64,000 bases of DNA from Fulvivirga maritima (GTDB lineage Bacteria > Bacteroidota > Bacteroidia > Cytophagales > Cyclobacteriaceae): the NCBI RefSeq assembly GCF_021389955.1, contig NZ_CP089980.1, positions 1,611,501 through 1,675,500 of the forward strand. The letters run 5' to 3'. Numbering within the stretch: position 1 is the first letter of the stretch; every line of letters starts with the position of its first letter. The translations under genes and the position numbers were made by a program. Under the pieces are notes generated by a model. It saw only the letters and a program-made list of their open reading frames with translations. It ran no database searches and was not told the DNA's origin. Shown piece by piece: positions 56,465 to 64,000 of this stretch.

Positions 56465-56899
56465 ATGAACTCGTTCAACCAAAAAATATTCATGCCAGTT
56501 TACTCTGATTTCACAAAACTTGAAAATGGCATTTATTTAAATAAAATTAATGCCGAAGGTGCTAAACCTGAAATATTCGATCAATATTTAATAGATTGTA
56601 AGTCATTTCTGGAAAACCTGGAGTCTAAAATAGTAGTTATTGCTGACTTAAGAGTAGCTAAAATAATTACAGTAGACCAAAAATCACAATTAGCCTATTT
56701 TTATAGGGAACACAAAAAGCTTATAAGTGAAAAACTCCTGGGGTTAATCTATGTAGCACCATCTGCTCCCATGAAAATAACCCTTAATACGGTGTTTTTT
56801 ATATGTTCACCCGCCACAGACTATAAAGTGGTAAGCAGCATGGAAGTAGCTACTAACTGGGCCAGGAAAAAACTTATAAGCGAAAAAACTCAGCCTTAA
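56465..56899 (+). CDS. STAS/SpoIIAA-like protein of unknown function
   Basis: 144 residues from the ATG at 56465; a TTG at 56429 would add 12. Alternating strands and helices (SKIVVIADLRVAKIITVDQKSQLAYFYREH; LLGLIYVAPSAPMKITLNTVFF; VVSSMEVATNWARKKL) fit the same fold as the gene at 42944, with low similarity. No export signal. The last 4 bases overlap feoB tail to tail. Confidence 0.6.
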   Translation: MNSFNQKIFMPVYSDFTKLENGIYLNKINAEGAKPEIFDQYLIDCKSFLENLESKIVVIADLRVAKIITVDQKSQLAYFYREHKKLISEKLLGLIYVAPSAPMKITLNTVFFICSPATDYKVVSSMEVATNWARKKLISEKTQP

Positions 56900-59010
56900 G
56901 AAAATATATTGTAGGCTATAAAAGCAGATACATAAGCTAATGCAGTCATATACAGCAACTGAATAAGTGGCCATTTCCACCCTTTAGTTTCACGGTATAC
57001 TATAGCTAATGTACTCATACACTGCATAGCAAAGGCATAGAATATTAATAATGATGAGCCCGTAGCCAAGCTGTAGCGAGGTCCTCCTGTATCAGGGTTA
57101 ATCTCACGCTTCATTCTATTCTTTATGGTCAATTCATCATCAGTTTCACCTATACTGTAAATAGTAGCCATTGTACCTACAAATACCTCACGGGCAGCAA
57201 AGGAAGTAATCAGTGCTATACCTATTTTCCAATCATAACCCAATGGCTTAATAACAGGCTCAATAGTCTTACCGAAGATACCTGCATAGGAATTCTCCAG
57301 CTTATAAGATTCTATCTTATTATGCAGTTGCCGCTCTGTTAGCTGCTGATTCTGGGTCTCTGCCATTACTACTTCCTCGGCTTTATCTATCCTATCACCT
57401 GGGCCATAAGAAGCGAGCACCCACAATACTATTGAAATAGCAAAAATGATTTTACCTGCCTCAAATACGAAGGTCTTAGACTTCTCGAACATAGTAATAC
57501 CCACATTCTTCCATCTTGGCATTTTATAAGTAGGCAGCTCCATTACCAGGAAGCTTCTTTCTTTACTTCTAAGAATGAGTTTCATAACCCAAGCAGAAAT
57601 AATAGCAGCCAAAAAACCTAATAAGTAAAGTCCCATAAGCGCCACACCTTGCAGGTTAATAAACCAGAACAAACTTCTGTCTGGCACAATAAGCGCTATC
57701 AAAATGGTATAAATAGGCAAACGAGCAGAACAGCTCATTAGCGGTGTTACGAAAATTGTAATTAGCCTTTCTTTCCAGTTTTCAATGGTTCTGGTAGCCA
57801 TAATAGCAGGTATAGCACAGGCTACCCCAGAGATAAGAGGCACCACACTTTTGCCGTTAAGGCCGAATTTACGCATGATTTTATCCATAAGGAAAACCAC
57901 CCGTGACATATAGCCTGTCTCTTCCAGAATAGCTATAAAAGCAAAAAGAATAGCGATCTGAGGAATAAATATTACAATACCACCTATGCCCGGCACTATG
58001 CCTTCTGTAAGCAACCTGGTAAGTACTCCAGGTGGCAGGGTATTGCTAAGCCATGTGGCCAGCTCAGAAAAAGTAAGATCGATAAGATCCATTGGCACTT
58101 CTGCCCATGCAAATATCGATTGGAATATAAGGAACAGGATCAGGAAGAATATAGCATAGCCAAAAATCTTATGCGTAAATATTCTATCGAGTCTCTGAGT
58201 CCAGTGTTTAGGAAGCGTAGTAAAGTTCTCTTTTACTGATCCATCAATAAAATGATTAATGGCTGCATACCTATCCAGCGTTTCTTTTCTTCTAAGATCA
58301 TCTCTTGAGAAGTTATGTTTTTCTACCAGATCAGTGAGTAGATTCTTCTCATTTTGCGTTAATGACTGGTTGATACGATGTTGCTGCAGCATTTGATAAG
58401 CTACATAGTCCTCTTCAATTGAGAACATTTCTTTTACCGAGTCAATAGCCTCTGGTGCGTGCGATCTGGCATCGAAGATAGGACTGAAGTGGTAGTCCAT
58501 ATCATTTAGCAAGGTGTTTTTTAGTACATCAACACCTTTACCTTTCCGGGCTTTCATAGGTATAACGGGTACACCCAATTCTTTAGAAAGCTTCTTCTCA
58601 TCTATGCTGAGGCCTGTTTTTTCCACAATGTCCATCATGTTAAGCACTAACACGGTAGGAATATGCAGATCATAAAGCTGAGTAAATAAAAGTAAATTCC
58701 TCTTAAAATTAGAGGCATCTACAATTACCACTACAATATCAGGATGGAGAGGGTTGTTCTTGTTTCCTAGTATATCGAAGACGATTTTCTCGTCTGTAGA
58801 GTTGGGATAAATACTGTAGGTACCAGGCAAGTCAATAATTTCTGCCTTATGTGTAGCATCCAGATTACAGATGCCCGTTTTTTTATCTACAGTTACTCCG
58901 GGGAAATTTCCTATTTTCTGGTTTAATCCAGTGAGGTGATTAAAAAGCGATGACTTGCCAGAATTAGGATTCCCTACTAATGCAATTTTGGGAATGGTCC
59001 TTTTTGACAT
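56896..59010 (-). CDS. feoB: Ferrous iron transport protein B
   Basis: 704 residues. N-terminal G domain with G1 GNPNSGKSS (residues 13-21), G3 DLPGTYS, G4 NMMD, and then a membrane domain of about ten helices with the Gate motifs (CAIPAIMATRTIENWKERL; LLIFYAFAMQCMST). It is a GTP-driven Fe2+ importer in the inner membrane. feoA ends one base before its start, so the two are co-translated. Confidence 0.96.
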   Translation of the reverse strand: MSKRTIPKIALVGNPNSGKSSLFNHLTGLNQKIGNFPGVTVDKKTGICNLDATHKAEIIDLPGTYSIYPNSTDEKIVFDILGNKNNPLHPDIVVVIVDASNFKRNLLLFTQLYDLHIPTVLVLNMMDIVEKTGLSIDEKKLSKELGVPVIPMKARKGKGVDVLKNTLLNDMDYHFSPIFDARSHAPEAIDSVKEMFSIEEDYVAYQMLQQHRINQSLTQNEKNLLTDLVEKHNFSRDDLRRKETLDRYAAINHFIDGSVKENFTTLPKHWTQRLDRIFTHKIFGYAIFFLILFLIFQSIFAWAEVPMDLIDLTFSELATWLSNTLPPGVLTRLLTEGIVPGIGGIVIFIPQIAILFAFIAILEETGYMSRVVFLMDKIMRKFGLNGKSVVPLISGVACAIPAIMATRTIENWKERLITIFVTPLMSCSARLPIYTILIALIVPDRSLFWFINLQGVALMGLYLLGFLAAIISAWVMKLILRSKERSFLVMELPTYKMPRWKNVGITMFEKSKTFVFEAGKIIFAISIVLWVLASYGPGDRIDKAEEVVMAETQNQQLTERQLHNKIESYKLENSYAGIFGKTIEPVIKPLGYDWKIGIALITSFAAREVFVGTMATIYSIGETDDELTIKNRMKREINPDTGGPRYSLATGSSLLIFYAFAMQCMSTLAIVYRETKGWKWPLIQLLYMTALAYVSAFIAYNIFS

Positions 59011-59235
59011 CTACTGAATAGAAATAGTAATAGCTTCGTCTAATCTAAGTGAAAGATTATATCCTGACACACTTACACAGATTGGGTCTCCAAGAGGCGC
59101 TGCAAAATTATATTTGATGGGTTGGCCGGGTAAACATCCCATTTCCAATAGCTTCAAAGAAAGCGTATCATCCATAAAGCCATTAATTATTCCACTTTCT
59201 CCCGGGGTCAAGTCTACTACACTTCTTGTATTCAC
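59011..59235 (-). CDS. feoA: Ferrous iron transport protein A
   Basis: 74 residues, SH3-like fold: GESGIINGFMDDTLSLKLLEMGCLPGQPIKY, then PLGDPICVSVSGYNLSLRLDEA. It starts with GTG at 59235 (MNTRSVVD) and the stop touches the feoB ATG. FeoA interacts with FeoB and is needed for Fe2+ uptake. A Fur box upstream was looked for and not found with confidence. Confidence 0.94.
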   Translation of the reverse strand: MNTRSVVDLTPGESGIINGFMDDTLSLKLLEMGCLPGQPIKYNFAAPLGDPICVSVSGYNLSLRLDEAITISIQ

Positions 59236-59407
59236 CTTCTTTTATTTAGATTAATTACAAACTATTGCGAAGATATGACCTAGCGGCCTTTTTGCCAAAG
59301 GTTTAATTCAAAATAAGATCATTAATTTGACTGATTTTTGTCATTAACTTGCGAAATGAGCACATTTTTAACCTTTTAGCAAAGTCAAATGTTAACCAAT
59401 AAAAAGT

Positions 59408-60193
59408 ATGCCTGAACTACCTGAAGTAGAAATGTACCGTAGATATGCGGAAAGCACCGTACTTCACAAAAAAGTAATTAAAACAGAAGTCACCGACACC
59501 AAGCTCCTCAAGGTATCCATACCTACATTCAAAAAACATATAGAGGGTCAATCCTTCTCCGCCATCACACGAGTAGGAAAGTATATCTTCATAAAAACCA
59601 CAGGAGCAAAATACATAGTAGTACATTTTGGAATGACTGGCAACTGGCAATATTTTAAAGACGAAGAAGATATTCCCAAATACTCAAAAGTACTTTTCTA
59701 CTTTGATAATGGCTTTAAGTTATCATACATCAGCAAAAGAAAATTCGGCTGGTTAAACCTCACTGATAGCATAGAAAAGTTTCAGCAAGATAATAACCTA
59801 GGCCCTGATGCTCTAGACACTAGCATGGAGGCATTCATCAAAAGTTTGGAAGGACGTAAAGCTCCAATTAAAAGCTTTCTACTTAACCAAAAGACTATGT
59901 CTGGCATTGGCAACTGGATGGCTGATGATATACTTTACCAAAGCAAAATGCACCCGGAAACGCCAATAAACCACCTTACCTCAGATGATAAGAAAATCAT
60001 TTATGAAAAAATTCAGCATGTGTGCAAAGTAGCCATTGAAAAGGACGCTCATTATGATGATTTCCCTCCTTATTTTCTAATCCACAACCGTAAAAAAGGA
60101 GGTAAATGCTACCACACAGGAGATGAACTAGAAAAAATTACAGTAGGAGGAAGGGGCACTTTTATAAGCCCGAAATGGCAAATTAAAAAGTAA
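59408..60193 (+). CDS. Formamidopyrimidine-DNA glycosylase-like protein, zincless
   Basis: 261 residues beginning MPELPEVEMYRRY: catalytic P2 and E3 of the Fpg/Nei fold. The helix-two-turn-helix (MSGIGNWMADDILYQSKMHPETP) is intact. The C-terminal zinc finger is altered: only one Cys (GKCYHTG) remains of the usual four, and the end reads GGRGTFISPKWQ where CPxCQ is normal. The Arg of GGRGTF, which contacts DNA, stays. This resembles zincless glycosylases such as NEIL1. It would remove oxidised bases such as 8-oxoguanine or formamidopyrimidine. Monocistronic and divergent from feoAB. Confidence 0.85.
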   Translation: MPELPEVEMYRRYAESTVLHKKVIKTEVTDTKLLKVSIPTFKKHIEGQSFSAITRVGKYIFIKTTGAKYIVVHFGMTGNWQYFKDEEDIPKYSKVLFYFDNGFKLSYISKRKFGWLNLTDSIEKFQQDNNLGPDALDTSMEAFIKSLEGRKAPIKSFLLNQKTMSGIGNWMADDILYQSKMHPETPINHLTSDDKKIIYEKIQHVCKVAIEKDAHYDDFPPYFLIHNRKKGGKCYHTGDELEKITVGGRGTFISPKWQIKK

Positions 60194-60198
60194 AAAAA

Positions 60199-60328
60199 GG
60201 GCTATCTCGAAAGTAGTTACTTGATTATTAAATATCAGATTGATGTACTCGAAATATCTATCCATTCATACTGGATATTGATTTCAAGAAAACTGAATCT
60301 GACTTAAAAGTAACTTTTGAGTTAGCCC
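60199..60328. repeat. Inverted-repeat element 3 (MITE-like), 130 bp
   Basis: Ends GGGCTATCTCGAAAGTA at the left and the reverse complement of GGGCTAACTCAAAAGTTACT at the right, imperfect but clear. Inside, CTCGAAAT is shared with element 2. It sits between the convergent glycosylase and AsmA-like genes. Confidence 0.65.
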
Positions 60329-60350
60329 TTTTCGTTCAGGTTATATTTCT

Positions 60351-63332
60351 TTAATCTTTCTTTTTGAAAAGATCTTTTATTTTATCCTTAGCTTCTTCTT
60401 TTACCTTATCCATATCTACTTTAGGTTCCTCTTTTTGGGTAGCTGTAGTATCTGATTTTTTGTTACCCAGAATATTACCAATTACCTCTTTAGCCTTCTC
60501 ATCTTTCACCTTGTCCAGCAGATCAGAAGCGGCTTCTTTTACTTCTTCCTTAGCCTTTTCTTTAGCAGCTTCTTTTACTTGTTCTTTCTGTTCACTGCTT
60601 ATTAGCGTAGCCTTTGGATCATCATAAGTACCACCAATTCCAATATTTAAAGGAATAGTAGAACCTGAAGAGTTTGACGTACCAGAATATTGAGCTATAA
60701 GGCTATTAAACTGAGTACCTAATTTACCCGCAGGTACATCCATCTTTAAATTATAGTTAATACCTCCATCTAAAGCCGTAGTACCTGAAATATTAGTAGT
60801 ATAATCTCCCAATTTCACATCAAACGGCTCCACTTTAAGCTTACCATCTTCTATTTTAATAGACATCATAACATCTTTAAGCGTTACCTGATCAGTATTA
60901 TTTAACTTAGTAAGACTAGTAATGCCCTTCACTATTTTTGAGTCTTTCATAGAAGCCTGAAGAACTTCTAATACGCCGCTTCCATTTACAGTAGCCATTT
61001 TAGGCATCATTTCTTTATCAAGAGCACCGCTGATTTTAAAGTCAGTAGACACATCTCCGTTTACAGTTTTAGCTATAGGAGCATATGTTTGTACTATACT
61101 AAATGTTTGGAAGGCCTTTTGAATAGAAAGTTTCTCTATACCTAATGAGAAATTATACTTAGGATCATTAATGTCTTTCGCATTATAATCACCATTTACG
61201 GCAAAGGCACCGCCAAGCAAATTAAATTTCAAATCACTAAGGTTAGCAATACCATTACGGACTATAATATCACCCTTAGCATTGGTAATATCCATGTCCA
61301 TTACTTTCACGGTTTTAATATTAGAATGTAATACAAAATCTATGTTTTCTGGTACTTGTATTACTCCATAAGAAGCTTCTTCTTCTCCTATAGCAGGCGC
61401 AGGATCTTCCTCTTCTTCCATAAACTCATTCAAATCCAACAGGTTAGAGTTGAAGTTCATAGTACCTTCTATGGTTTGGTTATCACCAAACATGTAGCCT
61501 ATATAATTAGAAACTGACCCAGTAATAGCCATATCACTTTTACCTACAGTTCCTTTAAAGTTCTCAATAGCCATTTTCTGAGGATCAAAAGATACAGCGG
61601 CATTGGAAATGGTAACATCGTAAGGCAACTCACTATCTTTATAAGTAAAGCTCTCTACGCTTACTTTACCGCTAGTTGGTAGATTTTGATATCTCTCTGC
61701 TTCCAGCTCAGCCATATTACCTGCTGTTTTAAGATCAGCATTAATTTTTCCGGTAAGCTCCATTCCTTCAAGTGGGAATACCTTGGTAATTTTTTCAAGG
61801 TCTATACCACCTTTAGCATTAACATCCCAAGTATAGTTATCCAGATTACTCACTACCAAGCCGGCCTCAAAAGGCTGACCATCCATAACCATCTTAAAGT
61901 TTTGAACCACCGCTTTGAAATCCTTCATTTTACCGGTAGGATCTTTAATACTGGCATCAAACCCTAAGTTTTCTAAAGCATAAGGGAAATCAGAAGTCTT
62001 AACATATCCATTTTTCATGCTCATGGTAGCATCAATGCTTGGTATGATTTGCTTCACGCTATCATATACTCCTGAGGCAGACATATCAATATTAAAGTTT
62101 CCTTTTATAGCCATCCCTTCCATAGGAAACATTTTGCTAAGCTCCTCAAGGTTAAGACTCCCCTTTACATTAGCATCCATGTCATAATTATAAAGGTTCT
62201 TCAAAAGCAGCTTAGCATCAAAAGGATTGCTGCCAAACTCCATGTGTAGCTGTTTTAGGTCTACCACAGTATTATCAATAACTCCGTCAGTATTATCTAC
62301 AGCCAAATCCATATTTATATTCTTAATGGCAGTAGGCAAGTCAGGATATTGAAACATGGCATCATTAACCTTCATATTAACATTAAAAGCAGGCATATGT
62401 AAACTATCATAAACCCCTTTTACACCGCCATCAAAGGCAAGAGTACCTTCTGTTTGGATATCATTAAAACTTTCTGTGTACACACCTGGTACTAGCGAAA
62501 GCAGACTCTTAAAAGTATTTTCTTTGGTACCATAGGTAAGGTCCATATCCATGCTGCCATCTTCCAGCAACGCCAGATAACCATCAAAGCTTAAGGCAAA
62601 ATCATTCACCTTAGCGGTATTCTCCTTAAAGGTGTATTTACTATACTCATCACTGATACTCAAAATAGCATCAATTTCTACATGCTTATTGGTAATGTAT
62701 TCTGTTCCGTCAAAATCAACAGTAACCGAATCAGCAGTGGTATAGGTAGTTAAATCAAAAATATCTTGAGTGAAATCTCCACTACCTGTGTGATTGAGCT
62801 CTTTTAGTTCGAGCTTAAATGGTAGGGACTTGTCATCATAAACAACGTGGCCATTATTAATCTCCCAATGATCAATACCAATATTATAAGCCACAGCGGT
62901 GGTATCTACAGTAGCCTCCACAGCGGTAGAATCAGAAATAGCTATATCATAATTTGCTCTTCCATCTTCCAGCACCTTGATAAATACTTCAGGTCGGTTA
63001 AGCTTAACCCCTTTAATTTTTATCTGATCACCAAAGAGACTAAACAAATCTACCTCCACCTCAAACTGCTGTACAGCAAAAAGCAACTGTCCATCAAAAG
63101 GAGCATGATTCAAAACCCCAAAGTTATTGAGGTTAGCTGTAGCATTAGGGAAATTTTTAAATAATGAGATACTAAAGTCCTCAACATCCCAGACTATATC
63201 AGCATCTACAGACTCAACCAGGGCTTTATCTATGCTTGCTTTTATCTCATCCTTAAATGCTATGGGGATGATAAATGCAGCTGCCAACAGTATCAAGATG
63301 ATACTACCAAAAATAATAAGGACTTTCTTCAT
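60351..63332 (-). CDS. AsmA-like protein with C-terminal charged helix
   Basis: 993 residues. One N-terminal membrane helix (about 3-24) followed by an AsmA N-terminal domain (VWDVEDFSISLFKNFPNATANLNNFGVL) and a long beta-rich region with repeated units (AGLVVSNLDNYTWDVNAKGGIDLEKITKVFPLEGMELTGKINADL near 492-536, echoed earlier at about 370-420). The end, from about 915, is a Lys/Glu-rich helix (EQVKEAAKEKAKEEVKEA). It is probably a periplasmic lipid-transport or barrel-assembly helper. Related in layout to the protein at 7719-10211. A TAAATTTG box lies on the minus strand at 63356-63363. Confidence 0.82.
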   Translation of the reverse strand: MKKVLIIFGSIILILLAAAFIIPIAFKDEIKASIDKALVESVDADIVWDVEDFSISLFKNFPNATANLNNFGVLNHAPFDGQLLFAVQQFEVEVDLFSLFGDQIKIKGVKLNRPEVFIKVLEDGRANYDIAISDSTAVEATVDTTAVAYNIGIDHWEINNGHVVYDDKSLPFKLELKELNHTGSGDFTQDIFDLTTYTTADSVTVDFDGTEYITNKHVEIDAILSISDEYSKYTFKENTAKVNDFALSFDGYLALLEDGSMDMDLTYGTKENTFKSLLSLVPGVYTESFNDIQTEGTLAFDGGVKGVYDSLHMPAFNVNMKVNDAMFQYPDLPTAIKNINMDLAVDNTDGVIDNTVVDLKQLHMEFGSNPFDAKLLLKNLYNYDMDANVKGSLNLEELSKMFPMEGMAIKGNFNIDMSASGVYDSVKQIIPSIDATMSMKNGYVKTSDFPYALENLGFDASIKDPTGKMKDFKAVVQNFKMVMDGQPFEAGLVVSNLDNYTWDVNAKGGIDLEKITKVFPLEGMELTGKINADLKTAGNMAELEAERYQNLPTSGKVSVESFTYKDSELPYDVTISNAAVSFDPQKMAIENFKGTVGKSDMAITGSVSNYIGYMFGDNQTIEGTMNFNSNLLDLNEFMEEEEDPAPAIGEEEASYGVIQVPENIDFVLHSNIKTVKVMDMDITNAKGDIIVRNGIANLSDLKFNLLGGAFAVNGDYNAKDINDPKYNFSLGIEKLSIQKAFQTFSIVQTYAPIAKTVNGDVSTDFKISGALDKEMMPKMATVNGSGVLEVLQASMKDSKIVKGITSLTKLNNTDQVTLKDVMMSIKIEDGKLKVEPFDVKLGDYTTNISGTTALDGGINYNLKMDVPAGKLGTQFNSLIAQYSGTSNSSGSTIPLNIGIGGTYDDPKATLISSEQKEQVKEAAKEKAKEEVKEAASDLLDKVKDEKAKEVIGNILGNKKSDTTATQKEEPKVDMDKVKEEAKDKIKDLFKKKD

Positions 63333-63376
63333 GTTTGCTAAGATTTTATTAGAAACAAATTTAGCAAAGATTAATA

Positions 63377-63754
63377 TTAAATGTTAGGGTAGTCCTTTTT
63401 GAGATGAAGATTAACCTTCACATCATCAGCAAATGAGAGCTCAATATCATTATGAGAGCGCTCTATCACTCTATATTTTAATAAAACCTGGTTATCTAAT
63501 CTCTTAAGGGTAAGCTCCTTATCGTTAAGATCCCACTCATAATTAACCTTCACTGTGTCATTAACAAAAAGCGAAGTGTTATTACCGTAGATTTGTAGTC
63601 TGGCCAAATTATCTTTATACAAAACCAGCTCTCCGTTTACCAGTTCTTGCCCAGAACTCCAAGAAACTGACCACTGACTTTGTACATTATAAGTGTCCTG
63701 ATCCTCAACACATCCCACGGTTGCAATCAGGCAAAGCAACGCTAATCTTTTCAT
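63377..63754 (-). CDS. Small lipoprotein, lipocalin-like
   Basis: 125 residues. Lipoprotein signal MKRLALLCLIATVGC with Cys15. The mature part is an all-beta module (QWSVSWSSGQELVNGELVLYKDNLARLQIYG; TVKVNYEWDLNDKELTLKRLDNQVLLKYRVIERSHNDIELSF) suggesting a small barrel of the lipocalin-like kind common in this phylum. Function unknown. It lies 45 bases upstream of the AsmA-like gene on the same strand and may share its transcript. Confidence 0.7.
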   Translation of the reverse strand: MKRLALLCLIATVGCVEDQDTYNVQSQWSVSWSSGQELVNGELVLYKDNLARLQIYGNNTSLFVNDTVKVNYEWDLNDKELTLKRLDNQVLLKYRVIERSHNDIELSFADDVKVNLHLKKDYPNI

Positions 63755-63824
63755 CCATTCTCCTTGTTCTTACCTTATGAACGCAATACCTATCTCAACA
63801 TTGTATTATGATCTAAAAAATCCA

Positions 63825-63896
63825 ATGTTAACTTAATGTTAACAAATGTTGTCTTTTATCCTCTTTTATGTTAACTTAATGTTAAGTTTTAACAAG
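63825..63896. promoter_or_regulatory. Two blocks of TGTTAAC direct repeats, OmpR/PhoB-type site candidate
   Basis: Block 1 (63826-63851): TGTTAAC, TGTTAAC, TGTTGTC at 11- and 10-base period. Block 2 (63869-63896): TGTTAAC, TGTTAAG, TTTTAAC with the same period. The blocks are 43 bases apart. Half-sites in direct repeat at 10-11 bases are characteristic of PhoB/OmpR-family regulators. The site precedes the exported-protein gene at 63903. Confidence 0.55.
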
Positions 63897-63902
63897 AGGG
63901 CC

Positions 63903-64000
63903 ATGCAGAAGATCATAATTTTTTCCCTAGCAGTGGCTTTAGGTTCGTTTATCCCCACCTTAGCCCAACAAACCTCCGATCTGAGGTATCAATCATCATT
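63903..64000 (+). CDS. Start of an exported protein (cut by the right edge)
   Basis: 32 codons are visible: signal peptide MQKIIIFSLAVALGSFIPTLA with a cleavage site ALA-QQ, then QTSDLRYQSS. The family cannot be told from so little. A phosphate-selective porin would fit with the repeat blocks upstream, but that is a guess only. Confidence 0.6.
   Translation, partial: MQKIIIFSLAVALGSFIPTLAQQTSDLRYQSS

Noticed and set aside
59236-59407. Fur box before feoAB
   Set aside because: No 19-bp palindrome of Fur type could be seen in the 172-base gap.
1-64000. CRISPR arrays, insertion sequences, integron or prophage
   Set aside because: No direct repeat arrays, transposase or phage genes were found; the tyrosine recombinase has a housekeeping Xer context.

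Overview
The window is a 64-kb piece of a Bacteroidota chromosome, most likely a marine-type Cytophagales (Fulvivirga/Marivirga-like); genus is inference. Evidence seen directly: low GC, promoters of the Bacteroidota type (TTTG-N18/19-TAnnTTTG) before both tRNA-Val genes, the acyl-CoA dehydrogenase and terC, almost no Shine-Dalgarno sites except a full one before rpsU, many lipoproteins with a Cys lipobox, two long AsmA-like proteins, an FtsX/MacB-type permease with a sigma-54 regulator, and an Omp85-like barrel fused to a phosphoesterase. No phage, integron, CRISPR array, rRNA or transposase is visible; this is mainly core chromosome.

Layout. 1-4.6 kb: metK 3' end, MscS channel, then a leftward group hpf, xerC, rpsU and an acyl-CoA dehydrogenase. 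4.7-10.2 kb: ugd and uxs (UDP-glucose to UDP-glucuronate to UDP-xylose), a DUF2461 protein and an AsmA-like protein. 10.3-10.9 kb: two identical tRNA-Val(UAC) cassettes in tandem, each with its own promoter and terminator. 11-16.3 kb: ABC permease divergent from a sigma-54 response regulator and histidine kinase. 16.3-16.9 kb: a gene-free stretch with a phased DnaA-box cluster followed by a probable structured RNA of about 450 nt. 16.9-26.2 kb: ispH, PAP2 phosphatase, Na/Ca exchanger, a creD/winged-helix/membrane-protein operon with two copies of its own operator, a CPA antiporter with a tiny downstream membrane ORF, a TPR-like protein, a YpdA-like reductase and a GNAT enzyme. 26.2-36 kb: frameshifted Kazal-type lipoprotein, prfA, a parallel-beta-helix lipoprotein, YjbQ, the large phosphoesterase-barrel fusion, gpmI. 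36-44 kb: Usp, MsbA-like ABC exporter, Fur, TerC, LETM1-like protein and a frameshifted K+ channel. 44-50 kb: leftward operon of cyclophilin/HEAT lipoprotein, purK, purE and an OmpA-like secreted protein. 50-64 kb: CNNM transporter (frameshifted tail), DUF218 protein, cell-wall amidase, collagen-like lipoprotein, membrane MutS-like protein, feoAB, a zincless Fpg, a second AsmA-like protein, a small lipoprotein, and the start of an exported protein preceded by TGTTAAC repeats.

The most unusual points are: (1) the 16.3-16.9 kb region (candidate origin-like DnaA cluster plus an unassigned RNA); (2) three genes broken by one base at poly-A runs of 8-9 (Kazal lipoprotein, K+ channel, CNNM transporter), which suggests transcriptional slippage, phase variation or homopolymer sequencing error; (3) a family of inverted-repeat elements with GGCTGTCTCAAAAGT-type ends, found only between convergent genes; (4) matched operator pairs that point to local regulators; (5) a phosphoesterase / kinase-like / outer-membrane-barrel fusion protein.
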